From: Spongospora subterranea f. sp. subterranea
Lineage: Eukaryota; Endomyxa: Phytomyxea; Phytomyxea; Plasmodiophorida
Assembly: GCA_049724395.1 (NCBI GenBank)
Contig: JAUGWO010000252.1
Coordinates: 1 to 55,974, forward strand
Reading direction: 5' to 3'
DNA: 55,974 nucleotides
This document shows, piece by piece, positions 46,866-55,974 of the stretch. The notes under the pieces are model-generated. The model was not told where the DNA came from. It searched no databases and saw only the letters and a program-made list of their open reading frames with translations. The position numbers were made by a program, and so were the translations under genes. Each line of letters opens with the position of its first letter. Within the stretch, counting starts at the first letter, position 1.

Positions 46866-47402
46866 TCAAAAATCTTGTACGCAAGATAGTGATATCGGGT
46901 CGGACAGTTTCAGTAGAAACTCTTTAAGCAGGATGGGGACATCTTCTTTGATTGACGTTATAGGCTCCCAGGTTGTATCCTGCTCTTCAAATCCGGCCCA
47001 CTGTACTTGGACTTCAACATCGCCCGAAACGAGGTTTTGTCGGATGTCGCTCAGGCTCTTCACGAAATGTCCATGCCCATCATGGGCAATTTGTTCATAG
47101 ATGGCCTGCGTTATGTTTAGGTGTGAGTCATCATATATTTTTAGACGATAAGCATGCACATCTGTAATATGGGATGAAATAAGATCTTTCACCTGATAAA
47201 CATATTCATTGATGGTGCCAACAATCTGTCCTGGACCGTGCCAAGTGCCAGAGAGTTTATGGCGTTTTGTGCGATTCAAATTGGCCGCGACTAAGACGTA
47301 ATCTCCTATTTCGAAGTTTATGGGGACGACGTTTCGCTGCTTAGCCCGAGATGTGTGCGACTGACCACGTTGATGCGCCTTAGCGCTCTTCTCATACCTG
47401 TC
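46866..47402 (-). mobile_element. Ty3/gypsy integrase C-terminus with chromodomain (fossil)
   Basis: The minus strand reads an integrase tail (FEIGDYVLVAANLNR, LSGTWHGPGQIV) and then a chromodomain (VEVQVQWAGFEEQDTTWEPI), ending near 46866. This marks a chromovirus-like Ty3/gypsy. It is a fragment only, bounded on the right by another gypsy element in the opposite orientation. Confidence 0.8.
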
Positions 47403-50400
47403 CGTAATACCTGTCCGTACGCATTCCGTACGTCAGAGCTCTCGCTTTTTGACTGAACGTTCTAGTTCTACGCCCTTGGGCTGCAACAGTGATCACTGCG
47501 CTTCCTCCTTAGGGCGTCAAAGTTTATGCAATTGAGGTCAGGGAAAACCAGCAACAATCCCATGACACCTTCTTCTATACCGACCAACCGAAGTTCTGAT
47601 GCCAAACCAACCATAACCCTTCTTCTGTACCGACGAACCAAATTTCTGATGCCAAACCAAAAATCTCTTATTTGAATCCCTCTGCCTCACTCCAAGCTGT
47701 TTTCACAAGTTTTATGCAACAACAGCAACAAACCAACCAAGTGATGAGACAGCGGGCTCGTCAGTCTTTGACTCTTTACAAAGTTGCAGTAGCAGCTGGC
47801 TCACTGCTACTGCAACTTTGTAAAGAGTCAAAGACTGACGAGCCCGCTGTCTCTGCTCAAGCTCCTGCCACGAAAACTTATCCCATTTCCTCGTCTGAAC
47901 TACCAAAGTTCAGTGAGTGCTGCCTTTCGCTACCTGGGCACAGCGGATATCAGAAGCCTATCGGATGACGATCGCCTGATTGTCCGATCCTTCAAATTTT
48001 TTTCCTTTAGGGCGCGCTTCACCAAGCTAACCCGATTACTTGGAGATGATGCCAGACTGCAACATCTTTACTGTTGTCTAGTTGGGCAAGCCCAGGAACG
48101 AGCCGTGCTAATGGATGCTTCGACAAGCGAAGAACTTTTCGGGTCCCTAGCGGAGCGGTATGCCTCGGCAGCAGATCCCGGCGCTCTCGAGGATACCATT
48201 CGCCACAAGCTAGAGTGCTCCGTACCTTTCCCCACTGAATCTATCGCAGAATATGTTTCCAGGTTCGACCAGTACTACCGCTTTGCTAAAGAGGTATCAC
48301 CAAATTTTTCCATCTCGGAACCGACATGTTGCCGCTTATTCCTACATTCCCTGCGTTTCCGCACCGCCCTTTTCAGTGCCATGGTCTACGCATCTGGTTG
48401 AAAGGTTAGTCGACTCGAGGATATTTTCAGTCTAGCCCGAGACTGCGAAAGCAACCTTAGTATGATCCAAGCGGCGGAAACTTTTGCCTCACACCCACCA
48501 CAGAGACGAGATTCGCGACCAAACTTCGGTTCTGCTAATCGCCCTGAATCCTTTTACACCAACCGTAATCACCATAATCCTCCAGAGTCCAACCGCCCTG
48601 AAAACTTTGTAAACAACCGTTTTTCTCAGCATCGAACGCAAACACCTGCCGAAGACTCCAGCAGAACTCATTCTCGTTTTCCACAACGCCACACATCAGA
48701 GAAACCGTTTATCAAGCGAGTCTCTACGGCTAGCCCTCCCCTTTCTACGGTTTACGAATATTCGGAAGATCGGCCCATCTCGACGCCAGGTGTCTCCCGC
48801 GTGACGTTCGAAACAGTTTCCCCCTTCCCTACTCTTACTTCTCCACCTGAAATTGAAATTTCGCATGTTCAATCTGAAAACGTGACCGAAATTTCCTCTC
48901 AACGTACTTTAAGAACGGCCGTTCTGTCGGTAGGCTCAGCAAAAGCCGTCGTTCCCATAACAATAGATGATGGTGCGGATTTTCCGTAATGAGTAAAGAG
49001 TTTTATATCAACTTCCCCAATTTGGCTATTCCCATAGAGCCAATCACTTTTCGAATGGCGAACGATCAGGAGGCCACCTGCTCCCGCTATGTACTTTTCG
49101 ATGTTTCTCTGGAAACGGAGGCCGGAAACGTTACCCTCAGGCGCCACCAGATCTATGTGAGCTGACATTCCTATGTCGGAAGTTCTGCTTGGAAGACCTT
49201 TTTTGCGACGCTTGGGCATTGATGTCGACGCGTTGATTTGTCTGATGGCAACCCATTCTGTGGATGAGAAACCTCGGGATCAGGAATATTTCGTTGACCA
49301 TGTTTCCGAGGAGGCACCATCTCCAGGAAAAAACTCCCTGGGTGATATAAGAGCTACACTGGAGGAACGGTTAAATGATTGCTCGGCTCTCGATCCTCCG
49401 CCGTGGTTTCTGTCTGAGCTTCGCATGATACTCTCTGAATTCGTTGATGTTTTCCGAATTTCGCTTTGTTCTGACCCCCCTGTTAATGTTACGCCTCTGC
49501 TATTGAAGCAACTACCTGATGCTGCCCCGTTATTGGCAAACGCAAGGATTCTGTCTCCGGTTGGTCGCTCCTATATGCGATCGTGGATTACTGAATTAGA
49601 GAAGTGCGGATAAATTTTTGCAAATCATAATCCGTCATGGGCACTACCTGCGTTCGTTGTTGATCCTTTCAAGAAGCCTCGCATGGTTATTGATATGGTT
49701 CCCGCGAACAAATCAATGGTAAAATTCTATTTTCCTATGCCTCACTTACAGTCTTTCGGATGTCACTTACGCAACTCTTCTGTTTATTTCACGTTGGATT
49801 GTTTCAAAGGATACTGGCAGTTTCCTGTTGAAGGTGATCTAGACTGTCAAAGTTTTGTAACCCCGTTTGGAGTATACACTCCAACCAGAGTCTGTCAAGG
49901 AAATTGCAATGGTGTTTTTGCCTTCCAAAGAGGAATGCATGAAATTTTTGGTGATTTAGTTCCTAGCCAACTGTTAATTTGGCTGGATGATGTCTTGGGA
50001 TTCTCTTCTGACTGTTCCCAATTACTGTCTCTCCTACGCAATGTTTTCTTTTTATGTCGCAAATTCTGTTTGAAGTTGAGCGCATCCAAGTGTCGTTTTT
50101 TCATGCGCGAAGCCCTCTGGTGTGGACAAGTATATTCGGAAAGAGGAATTTCCCCAGATCCTCGTCGGATCCAAGCGCGGTCAAGTTTTAGTCTCCCTCA
50201 AACAGCTGGTGATTTGATGCAATTTGTGTGTGCTGTTACTTGGCTCTCTTCATCGATTCCCGACTTCTCGCGCAAGGTTAACCCGCTACGTCACTTGTTG
50301 GAGAGTGCCCTGTCGTTGGCCCCTGTTCGCACCAAGAAATTCGCGTCCAGGATTCTACTTTCTGATCTGGATTTTGGCGAGCTCCATCGAGCGGCTTTCA

Positions 50401-52581
50401 ACTCCATTATTGATGCGATCAAACATGCGGTCACGCTGTCATATCCGTCGGATGACCTTGTCCCATGTCTCTTTACTGATGCTAGCAAAGATTTTTGGAT
50501 GGTTGTCATTACGCAAGTCCCTGAAGACGACTTTCATTTACCTTTCAAAGAGCAACATCACCAGCCGCTAGCCTTTTGTAGTGGTGCTTTCAAAAGGTCG
50601 TCTGCCAACTGGTCGGTCCCTGAAAAAGAAGCTTTTCCAATTCAGTATGCCGTCCGGCGATTTGATTACTTACTCTGTACCGGAAAACATGCCTTCCGAA
50701 TTTTTACAGACCACCGAAATCTGGTTTTTCTCTATAGCCCTGCGAGTGTAAAAGTTTTCCTTAATAGACACTCGCTGGATAAAGTTCACAGATGGCGCTT
50801 AAATTTGGACGGCAAATCCTATATTATTCAATCTATTTCTGGCGAGGACAATGTCTGGGCTGACCTTGGAACTCGCTGGGCTGCCCCGCCCTCTATTTCA
50901 CGACTGGCTCTGCCTTCAATCCTGCGTTCCACATCCAATGTCGTATCGCCCGGGATCGTCCAACCACTACAACGTCCGGATTTCGATTGGCCTTCGCTCT
51001 CGGAGGTTGCGTTATCTCAATCTGAATATTTTTCCAATGCTGAGCTGGATCCGCTGCTTAATTATGTCGATGGCTTATATTTCACCAAGTTGGATCGTAT
51101 TTTCATACCGCCTACGGCGCCACAGCTCAAATTGAGGATTTTGATTGTTGCTCACTGTGGTCGGGTCATTGTGGAGTCCAAGCAACAGTGCAAAACATTC
51201 GCTCACGCTTTTCCTGGCAAGGCTTATTTAATGATGCTGCTGCATTCTGCCAACAATGCCTACACTGCACAGTCAATCGAGGTGGTAAAGTGATTCCTCG
51301 ACCTCTAGGCACTGCTATTCATGCCACCGGTCGAAACTTGGTACTGCACTTTGACTATTTGTATATTAACCTGTCCCGACAAAAACAGTTCAAATACCTT
51401 TTTGTCATCCGCGACGACCTGTCGTCCTTCACCGAACTGTTTCCCTGCTTAAATCCAACTGCCGCTTTTGCAGCCGAATGTCTACTTGACTGGATCTGCC
51501 GGTATGGAATACCTTCCACCTTTGTCTCGGATCAAGGATCCCATTTCTTAAACTCACTGATTGAAAATCTTTGTTTAAAGCTACATATCCGCCATCATTT
51601 TACTCTGGCATACTGCCCATGGTCCAAGGGTACGATTGAAGTTGTCAATCGTCGCATCCTTCATGTCTTACGATCGCTCATCTCCGAGCTCCGCCTTGAC
51701 TTAAGAGATTGGCCAATTCTTATTCCCCTAGTTCGCTTTGCGCTCAACCACACTACGCCTCCCGATCGGCCGGCTGCTGTCACACTCTTTTGTGGCCTAC
51801 CGCCCTCCTCACCATTGGATTCTATATGGAACCCGAAATCCCAATCCATAGTCTCTGTCCCTCTAAATTCGGATCAACTCTTTGCTTTAGTGGAGGACCT
51901 TCGCCAAGCCCTGCAAAAGTGGCATAAACATGTTGGGGAGACACGTGACCGACGGCGTCTAGCCGAAAATTCTAGGCGAATTAGGGTTAAGCACCCAAAC
52001 TTTTCTGTGGGAGATTTTGTCTTAGTATCAAATACTTTAAATGCTTTAAAAAATAAGTTGAAGGTTCTCTGGACCGGGCCCTTCCGTATAACAGCGGTAA
52101 ATTCGGACTACGTTTTTACTGTTGAGGATATACATACGAAAAAATCCTCAATCTGCCATTCCTCTCGACTTAGGTTCTATGCTGACTCGACACTGAACAT
52201 TACAGAAGATGTGTGCAAGCAATTCTCGCATGATGGCGCGGGATTTGAGATCAAAGATGTCCTGGATGTTCGCTATGATCCTAATACTTGTATTTGGGAA
52301 GCCTATATTTCATGGCTCGGTTTTGAAGAGATTGAAAATTCGTGGGAGCCGCTAACAGAACTTCTCGAGGACTGCCCGATTTTTATTAAGCGACGGCTCA
52401 AAGCTCTGAAGTCATGCCCGCCCGAGCTGAAAGACTTCTTAGTTCGAGGTGGCGATGATGCGCCTTAGCGCTCTTCTCATACCTGTCCGTAATACCTGTC
52501 CGTACGCATTCCGTACGTATTATGAATACAGAGCTTTTTGACTGAACGTTCTAGTTCTACGCCCTTGGGCTGCAACAGTGT
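47372..52581 (+). mobile_element. Ty3/gypsy element with short terminal repeats and chromodomain (fossil)
   Basis: Parts in order: a left terminal repeat (about 47372-47490), gag (about 47672-48400, no zinc knuckle seen), a protease-like segment (about 48900-49220), RT (about 49683-50150, LLIWLDDVLGFSSD), RNase H (about 50460-50870), integrase (about 51188-52100) and a chromodomain (WEAYISWLGFEEIENSWEPL, about 52290-52360), then a right repeat (about 52455-52581). The two end repeats are near-identical except for one small block, so the insertion looks fairly young. Long stretches are open, with a handful of breaks. Exact ends are uncertain. Confidence 0.85.
47746..47853. repeat. Perfect 50-bp-arm hairpin
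   Basis: 47746-47795 is an exact reverse complement of 47804-47853, with an 8-bp loop. It lies in the gag leader of the plus-strand gypsy element. Confidence 0.95.
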
Positions 52582-52599
52582 TTTCATCCATTGAATTTC

Positions 52600-52713
52600 A
52601 ATGCGGTTTACAGTGCACCATTCTTGTAGCTTTGCACTGTCAGTTCTCAATTGGTTTTGTACTTCCTGTTTTGTTGCACCTGTTGCCCATAAGCTTGAGG
52701 TACTTATCCACAT
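52600..52713 (-). pseudogene. LINE reverse-transcriptase C-terminal fragment
   Basis: The minus strand reads VQNQLRTDSAKLQEWCTVNR, then a short IEIQWMKT segment. The pattern L-x-x-W-C-x-x-N-x-[IL]-x-[IN]-x-x-K-T is typical of the end of non-LTR reverse transcriptases. It lies on the same strand and just downstream of the LINE endonuclease, so it may be the other side of the same element after loss of most of the RT and insertion of foreign sequence. Confidence 0.5.
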
Positions 52714-52799
52714 TCAGGTTTGTTGATTTTCCAGACAAGACGAGTCAGGTAATCATGACGAGCTCACGCAGTCCGTGGCGCTATGAGATTCCATGACCG

Positions 52800-52985
52800 A
52801 TTTTTTTTAACAACAACTTTACCTAATGTGCTTCGTATCTTTTGTTAGGATTATTTTTATTTGAATTGATTCAAAAATTACAGCGCAATATCCACAATTC
52901 GAAAAAAAGACTACAGGTACCCGCGGGTAGTCGGGTCGGGTACCGACTGTCTACCGATACCCGACCCGATCGGAGCCCTAGTAAT
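52800..52985 (-). mobile_element. hAT-like terminal sequence inserted in the LINE
   Basis: The minus strand from about 52979 starts TAGGGCTCCGATCGGGTCGG and continues with internally repetitive GGGTACCCG/CGGGTA palindromes. This is the CAGGGCT-like, self-similar end style of many hAT elements. The LINE endonuclease frame stops making sense exactly here. Only one end is seen. Confidence 0.45.
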
Positions 52986-54991
52986 TAGTATTGGCTCATT
53001 ACGTGTTTCGACGAATTCTCCAATTTGCTTCCAGTATGCTTTCCTCGTTTTTCTGTCAATATCGGGTGGGATATATATATGTATCAGTATCATGTCACAA
53101 TATATCTTCACTATTTGTGTCATTATTCCGTCGTTCCCGTATTTTTGAATTGAATGCACGTGCATTACATCTACTTGTACGTGGTCTCTCCAGAAAACTC
53201 CAGATTGGGTATATCGTTCATCGGCTTCATGGTTTGGGAAATCGTCAATTTGTCGTCTGTGATTAAGTTCCGAGATACACATTACATCAACTTTGTGGAT
53301 ATTTGCAAACATGGACAATTCTTTTGCCTTCTGTTCGTTTAAAGAGCATGCATTCCACTGAGCAATGCTTAGGCTCCTGGTTGTTCTTATTTTTCTTGCA
53401 TTCGTTTTGACTTTCTTAAAATATCGTGTTATTTTCATCTGTCTTGTGTAGCTTGGTTCCTGTCTGTCCCGGTTGGTGCAGGTAGGACCAGGTCAGTGCA
53501 AAATACTGAGTTCGAACACCCCGTGGGCTGGGATTTTGGGGAATCCCTGAGGTTGGCCAGCTAATACGGAAGTAGAGCTCAGGTTTGAGCATGGGAGGAA
53601 CGAACCTCAGGAAAAATAGACAGCTGATTGGTAATGATGCGACTTGGGTTCAAGGCATTGTGGTGTTCCGTACAGGGAATTTCCCCCGTGTCCCAATGGG
53701 TGGGGGGTTTTAGTGAGTCGGATCAAGGGATCAACCTCACACTATCACAATGTCGGTCAGACTGCAGAACATTCAGCGAAGGTACTTATGTCTGGCATTT
53801 GAGCTTTGACACCAAGATTCGTCTTGGCCCTTTAGTAGATACGGGTTCTACAAACCTGGCACCAAAATGCCGAACTCAAACACACAAAAAAAAAATCTGT
53901 CTTGTATGTACTTTACTGTCGTTTGTGCTTTTGCCTGGGATGCACTTTTGTTCAATCTTTTTGGTGATTTCCTGTTGTGTAGTTGATAGCTCTGTATTTC
54001 CACTGGTTTTATCGTCTGCAAACTCTGCTTTTTTGTTGTATACTTCCAAAGTTTGTTCGATCATTTTTGTGATTTCATAGTGACTCACCGTCCTGGCTGG
54101 TGTTTGTTTTGTAACTGTTTCTCGCTCTAAGCATTCATAGCTTGAGACTTCGTTGCTCTGTCTATCTGCACTGGTAATCCATCTCTTTTCCTGCTTTTCA
54201 TTGTCACTACTATCTATAGGCCATGATCGTATTTTTGTGCATATCTGTTTAGTGTGTGCTTTATGTCTTTAATGTTTGGACTTTTGTGTGTGTTGGTCAT
54301 TAGTTTCTTCGTATGATCGGTTTCTTTTCGGTTGTATGGTAATCTCGTGACATGTCATGTTGCCTGTGGTTTGTTTTGTAATTATTTCTTGTGTGGGATG
54401 TTCATTTCTAGCAGTTTGATCTGCTGCGTTGTTTTTTTTTCTTGCTATTTTGTACTGTTCAATAAATTGGTCACATTGATCCTCTGTTGTCATAATTCTA
54501 TTATTTACGCAAATGTTTGTATTTATTGGGAATAAGGTCCCATAATGGTTCAAGTGTTCATATCTCATTGGTGTTACTGGGTTCCCATGCATGTGGTGTA
54601 ACAGGTATATCGTTTTGGTCCATGGTGTTATATCGCGTATATTTGGTAGTATGCTCTCCATCATTTTTTGAATGTCAGTTATGAGCAGTGGGCTTGACTG
54701 ACTTATTACTATTATGTTCATCTTGAATTTGTAAGCAGCGATTGTGAGCTCGAAAAGCCCACCCCATTGTCTATCTATACTCATTTGGTTCAGATATTCG
54801 TCCAATACGATGTCATCGTGATTCGGCAGCGATCCTATATAGGGTTTCAGTTTCTCGGCAATGGTTCTTCCCTGTTCTGGATTTCTGACGAATTCACATA
54901 TTTCACTTCGTAGATCTTGCACTGTCATGTTGGGGATTTCTCCTGTTGCACTGATCGCTTCAAAGGCGCAATTTCCTACTCCAAGTAACAT
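52986..54991 (-). CDS. LINE protein: OTU-like protease domain, linker and AP endonuclease (interrupted)
   Basis: Minus strand, start Met at 54991, with in-frame stops just upstream. Residues 1-155 resemble an OTU cysteine protease: GVGNCAFEAIS with nucleophile Cys8 (the usual Asp before GNC is Val), DEYLNQM, GGLFELTIAAYKF, then LNHYGTLF with His149. A Lys/Gln-rich linker follows. There is one in-frame stop at 54271-54269, after which the same frame continues to 53906. There a SINE (53448-53894) interrupts. Directly beyond it, from 53447, the frame resumes with MKITRYFKKVK and a LINE-type endonuclease: SIAQWNACSLNEQKAKEL, VDVMCISEL (catalytic Asn and Glu motifs), SGVFWRDHV and IHIYIPPD. It is lost at 52985, before the GDFN and SDH motifs. 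It would cut target DNA for retrotransposition. The role of OTU is unknown. Confidence 0.72.
53448..53894 (+). mobile_element. SINE with poly(A) tail and perfect 11-bp target duplication
   Basis: ATCTGTCTTGT at 53437-53447 is repeated at 53895-53905. Between them lies a 447-bp sequence ending in a run of 10 or more A. Near its 5' end is a B-box-like GAGTTCGAACA at 53508-53518, with A-box-like candidates before it (TAGCTTGGTTCC at 53449, or GGTTGGTGCAGG at 53471). A tRNA-derived SINE mobilised by a LINE is the best reading. Removing it rejoins the LINE frame exactly. Confidence 0.85.
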
Positions 54992-55339
54992 CTCTAAATA
55001 CGTATTTCGTATTCGCTATCTCTACCATGCATGATTGGTGTAACTCTTTGCTGTTTCCTCCTGTAGATTTTAAATGTTTTGCTGCTACCCTTATTTGATG
55101 TGTTTGTTTCTTAATATTCAATAAAATTGTCTGTTTCTCAATATAAATAATAACCGTTCTGTTGTTCCGCGATTTTGCCCCAGATTCCAGATTGTGATTT
55201 CGGTGTCCATTTGTCGTTGTAGTCCAGCGTTTGATTTTTCCCCTTGCTCTTTAGTGTGCTCATAGTTTGCTCCAGTGTTTCTTCTATCCATACACCTAGT
55301 CCAGTTTTTTATACCATGTTCCAGTGTCCCTTCCCTCCG
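54992..55339 (-). other. LINE 5' leader
   Basis: Between the OTU start codon and the tandem repeats I see no longer ORF that makes sense. In LINE orientation this is the 5' untranslated part. Confidence 0.4.
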
Positions 55340-55650
55340 TTGATATTTCATTGTTCTAGTGTTCCTAGGTTAAGTTCCAGTGTCTGATTGTTCCAATGTA
55401 TCTTCATGATCCAATTTCCACAAGCAAGTTCCCATGTCATATGTCTCAGATGGAGTTTCGTCATCCAGATTCCTAGATTATTTTCCATTGCCTGATTGCT
55501 CAGATAAGGTTACGAGATCAATTTTCCTAGAGCAAGTTCCCATGTCTTATTGCCCAGATGGTGTGTCGTTATCCAGTTTCCTAGATTAATTTCTAGTGTC
55601 TGATTACTCAGATAAAGTTCAATTGTCTGGTTCCCCAAACAAAGTCCAAG
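55340..55650. repeat. 108-bp tandem repeat built of shorter sub-repeats
   Basis: Two adjacent copies start GCAAGTTCCCATGTC at 55424 and 55532 (period 108 bp). Each contains related TTCCTAGA / GTGTCTGATTR / CTCAGATAA blocks about 27 bp apart. Degenerate further blocks extend left to about 55340 and right to about 55650. It lies upstream of the LINE ORF. Confidence 0.8.
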
Positions 55651-55974
55651 TCGCTCGTTCTTTGTCCAACGAATAAAAGTTGGGTGAGAACTCGCGCTAC
55701 GCCGAAGCGTTCCAGGGCGCGCCGGCTGACATTGGGACCTCTGCCTCTGTGGTCCCATAGGATAGACAGCCATAATCAGGAAGACTACCCCGCCAGGCAT
55801 CCCTAGAATGTCACCCTCTGTGCCAGCCGCCACTCCCATCCACCATCATCACGATTCATCGCCGCCACCATGGTGTCGATTCATGACTTGCGCAGTTGAT
55901 TGCGGTGTTGATCATGAACCTGATGCTGTTGATCAAGAAATTAATCAAAGCTTCGATGCCGATTCCATTATCGG
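55651..55974. other. No gene recognised
   Basis: GC-richer sequence at the window end. The minus-strand ORF 55839-55510 mostly translates the tandem repeats and is not credible as a gene. Confidence 0.4.

Noticed and set aside
53508-53520. tRNA gene
   Set aside because: Only a B-box-like motif is present, no cloverleaf fits, and the surrounding sequence is a SINE with target duplications.
55510-55839. 109-codon minus-strand protein with N/L/G repeats
   Set aside because: It is a translation of the 108-bp tandem repeat.

Overview
This window looks like repeat-rich nuclear DNA of a microbial eukaryote. The protein genes have GT-AG introns, mostly about 45-110 nt, some with CTAAC/CTGAC-like branch sites. 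There is no operon structure, and most of the sequence is layered transposable elements. The element mix is plant/oomycete-type Harbinger and mariner, a DDE transposase family typical of fungi, Ty1/copia with UBN2-type gag, Ty3/gypsy with chromodomain, and a LINE with an OTU-like protease. This suits an oomycete-like, early-diverging fungal or other protist genome. I cannot fix the lineage from the sequence.

Left part (1-11.3 kb): a decayed Ty3/gypsy fossil; a DNA transposon (3237-6286) whose terminal inverted repeats carry a 26-bp tandem array (17 units at one end); a Harbinger nested inside one of its terminal repeats; a fungal-type DDE transposase remnant; and copia gag pieces arranged as inverted duplications. 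From 11.3 to 25.7 kb there is much unrecognised sequence, the first HECT gene (15438-17748, minus), a second fungal-type DDE remnant, a copia fossil and a PiggyBac-like element.

Middle (25.7-42.2 kb): the main host content. Three further HECT-type ubiquitin-ligase loci lie here: 25714-29714 with two HECT modules in tandem, 34790-37641 with the active-site Cys, and a minus-strand pseudogene at 40924-41625. Gypsy, mariner, copia and Harbinger remnants lie between them. All four HECT loci belong to one family. The three better-preserved ones begin with a short exon encoding a single hydrophobic signal anchor. This is followed by a divergent linker, a HERC/UBE3A-like pre-HECT module (FY...F-x-FVFNL-x-x-K) and the HECT domain. 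I infer a membrane-anchored HECT E3 family, locally duplicated and diversifying. This is the most interesting system here.

Right part (42.3-56 kb): two head-to-head mariner copies, a copia fossil, a minus-strand gypsy tail, a comparatively young plus-strand gypsy with short terminal repeats, and a minus-strand LINE with an OTU-like domain plus AP endonuclease. The LINE is interrupted by a SINE with a perfect 11-bp target duplication and by a hAT-like terminal sequence. At least seven inverted duplications of element sequence, two of them perfect hairpins, recur through the window.
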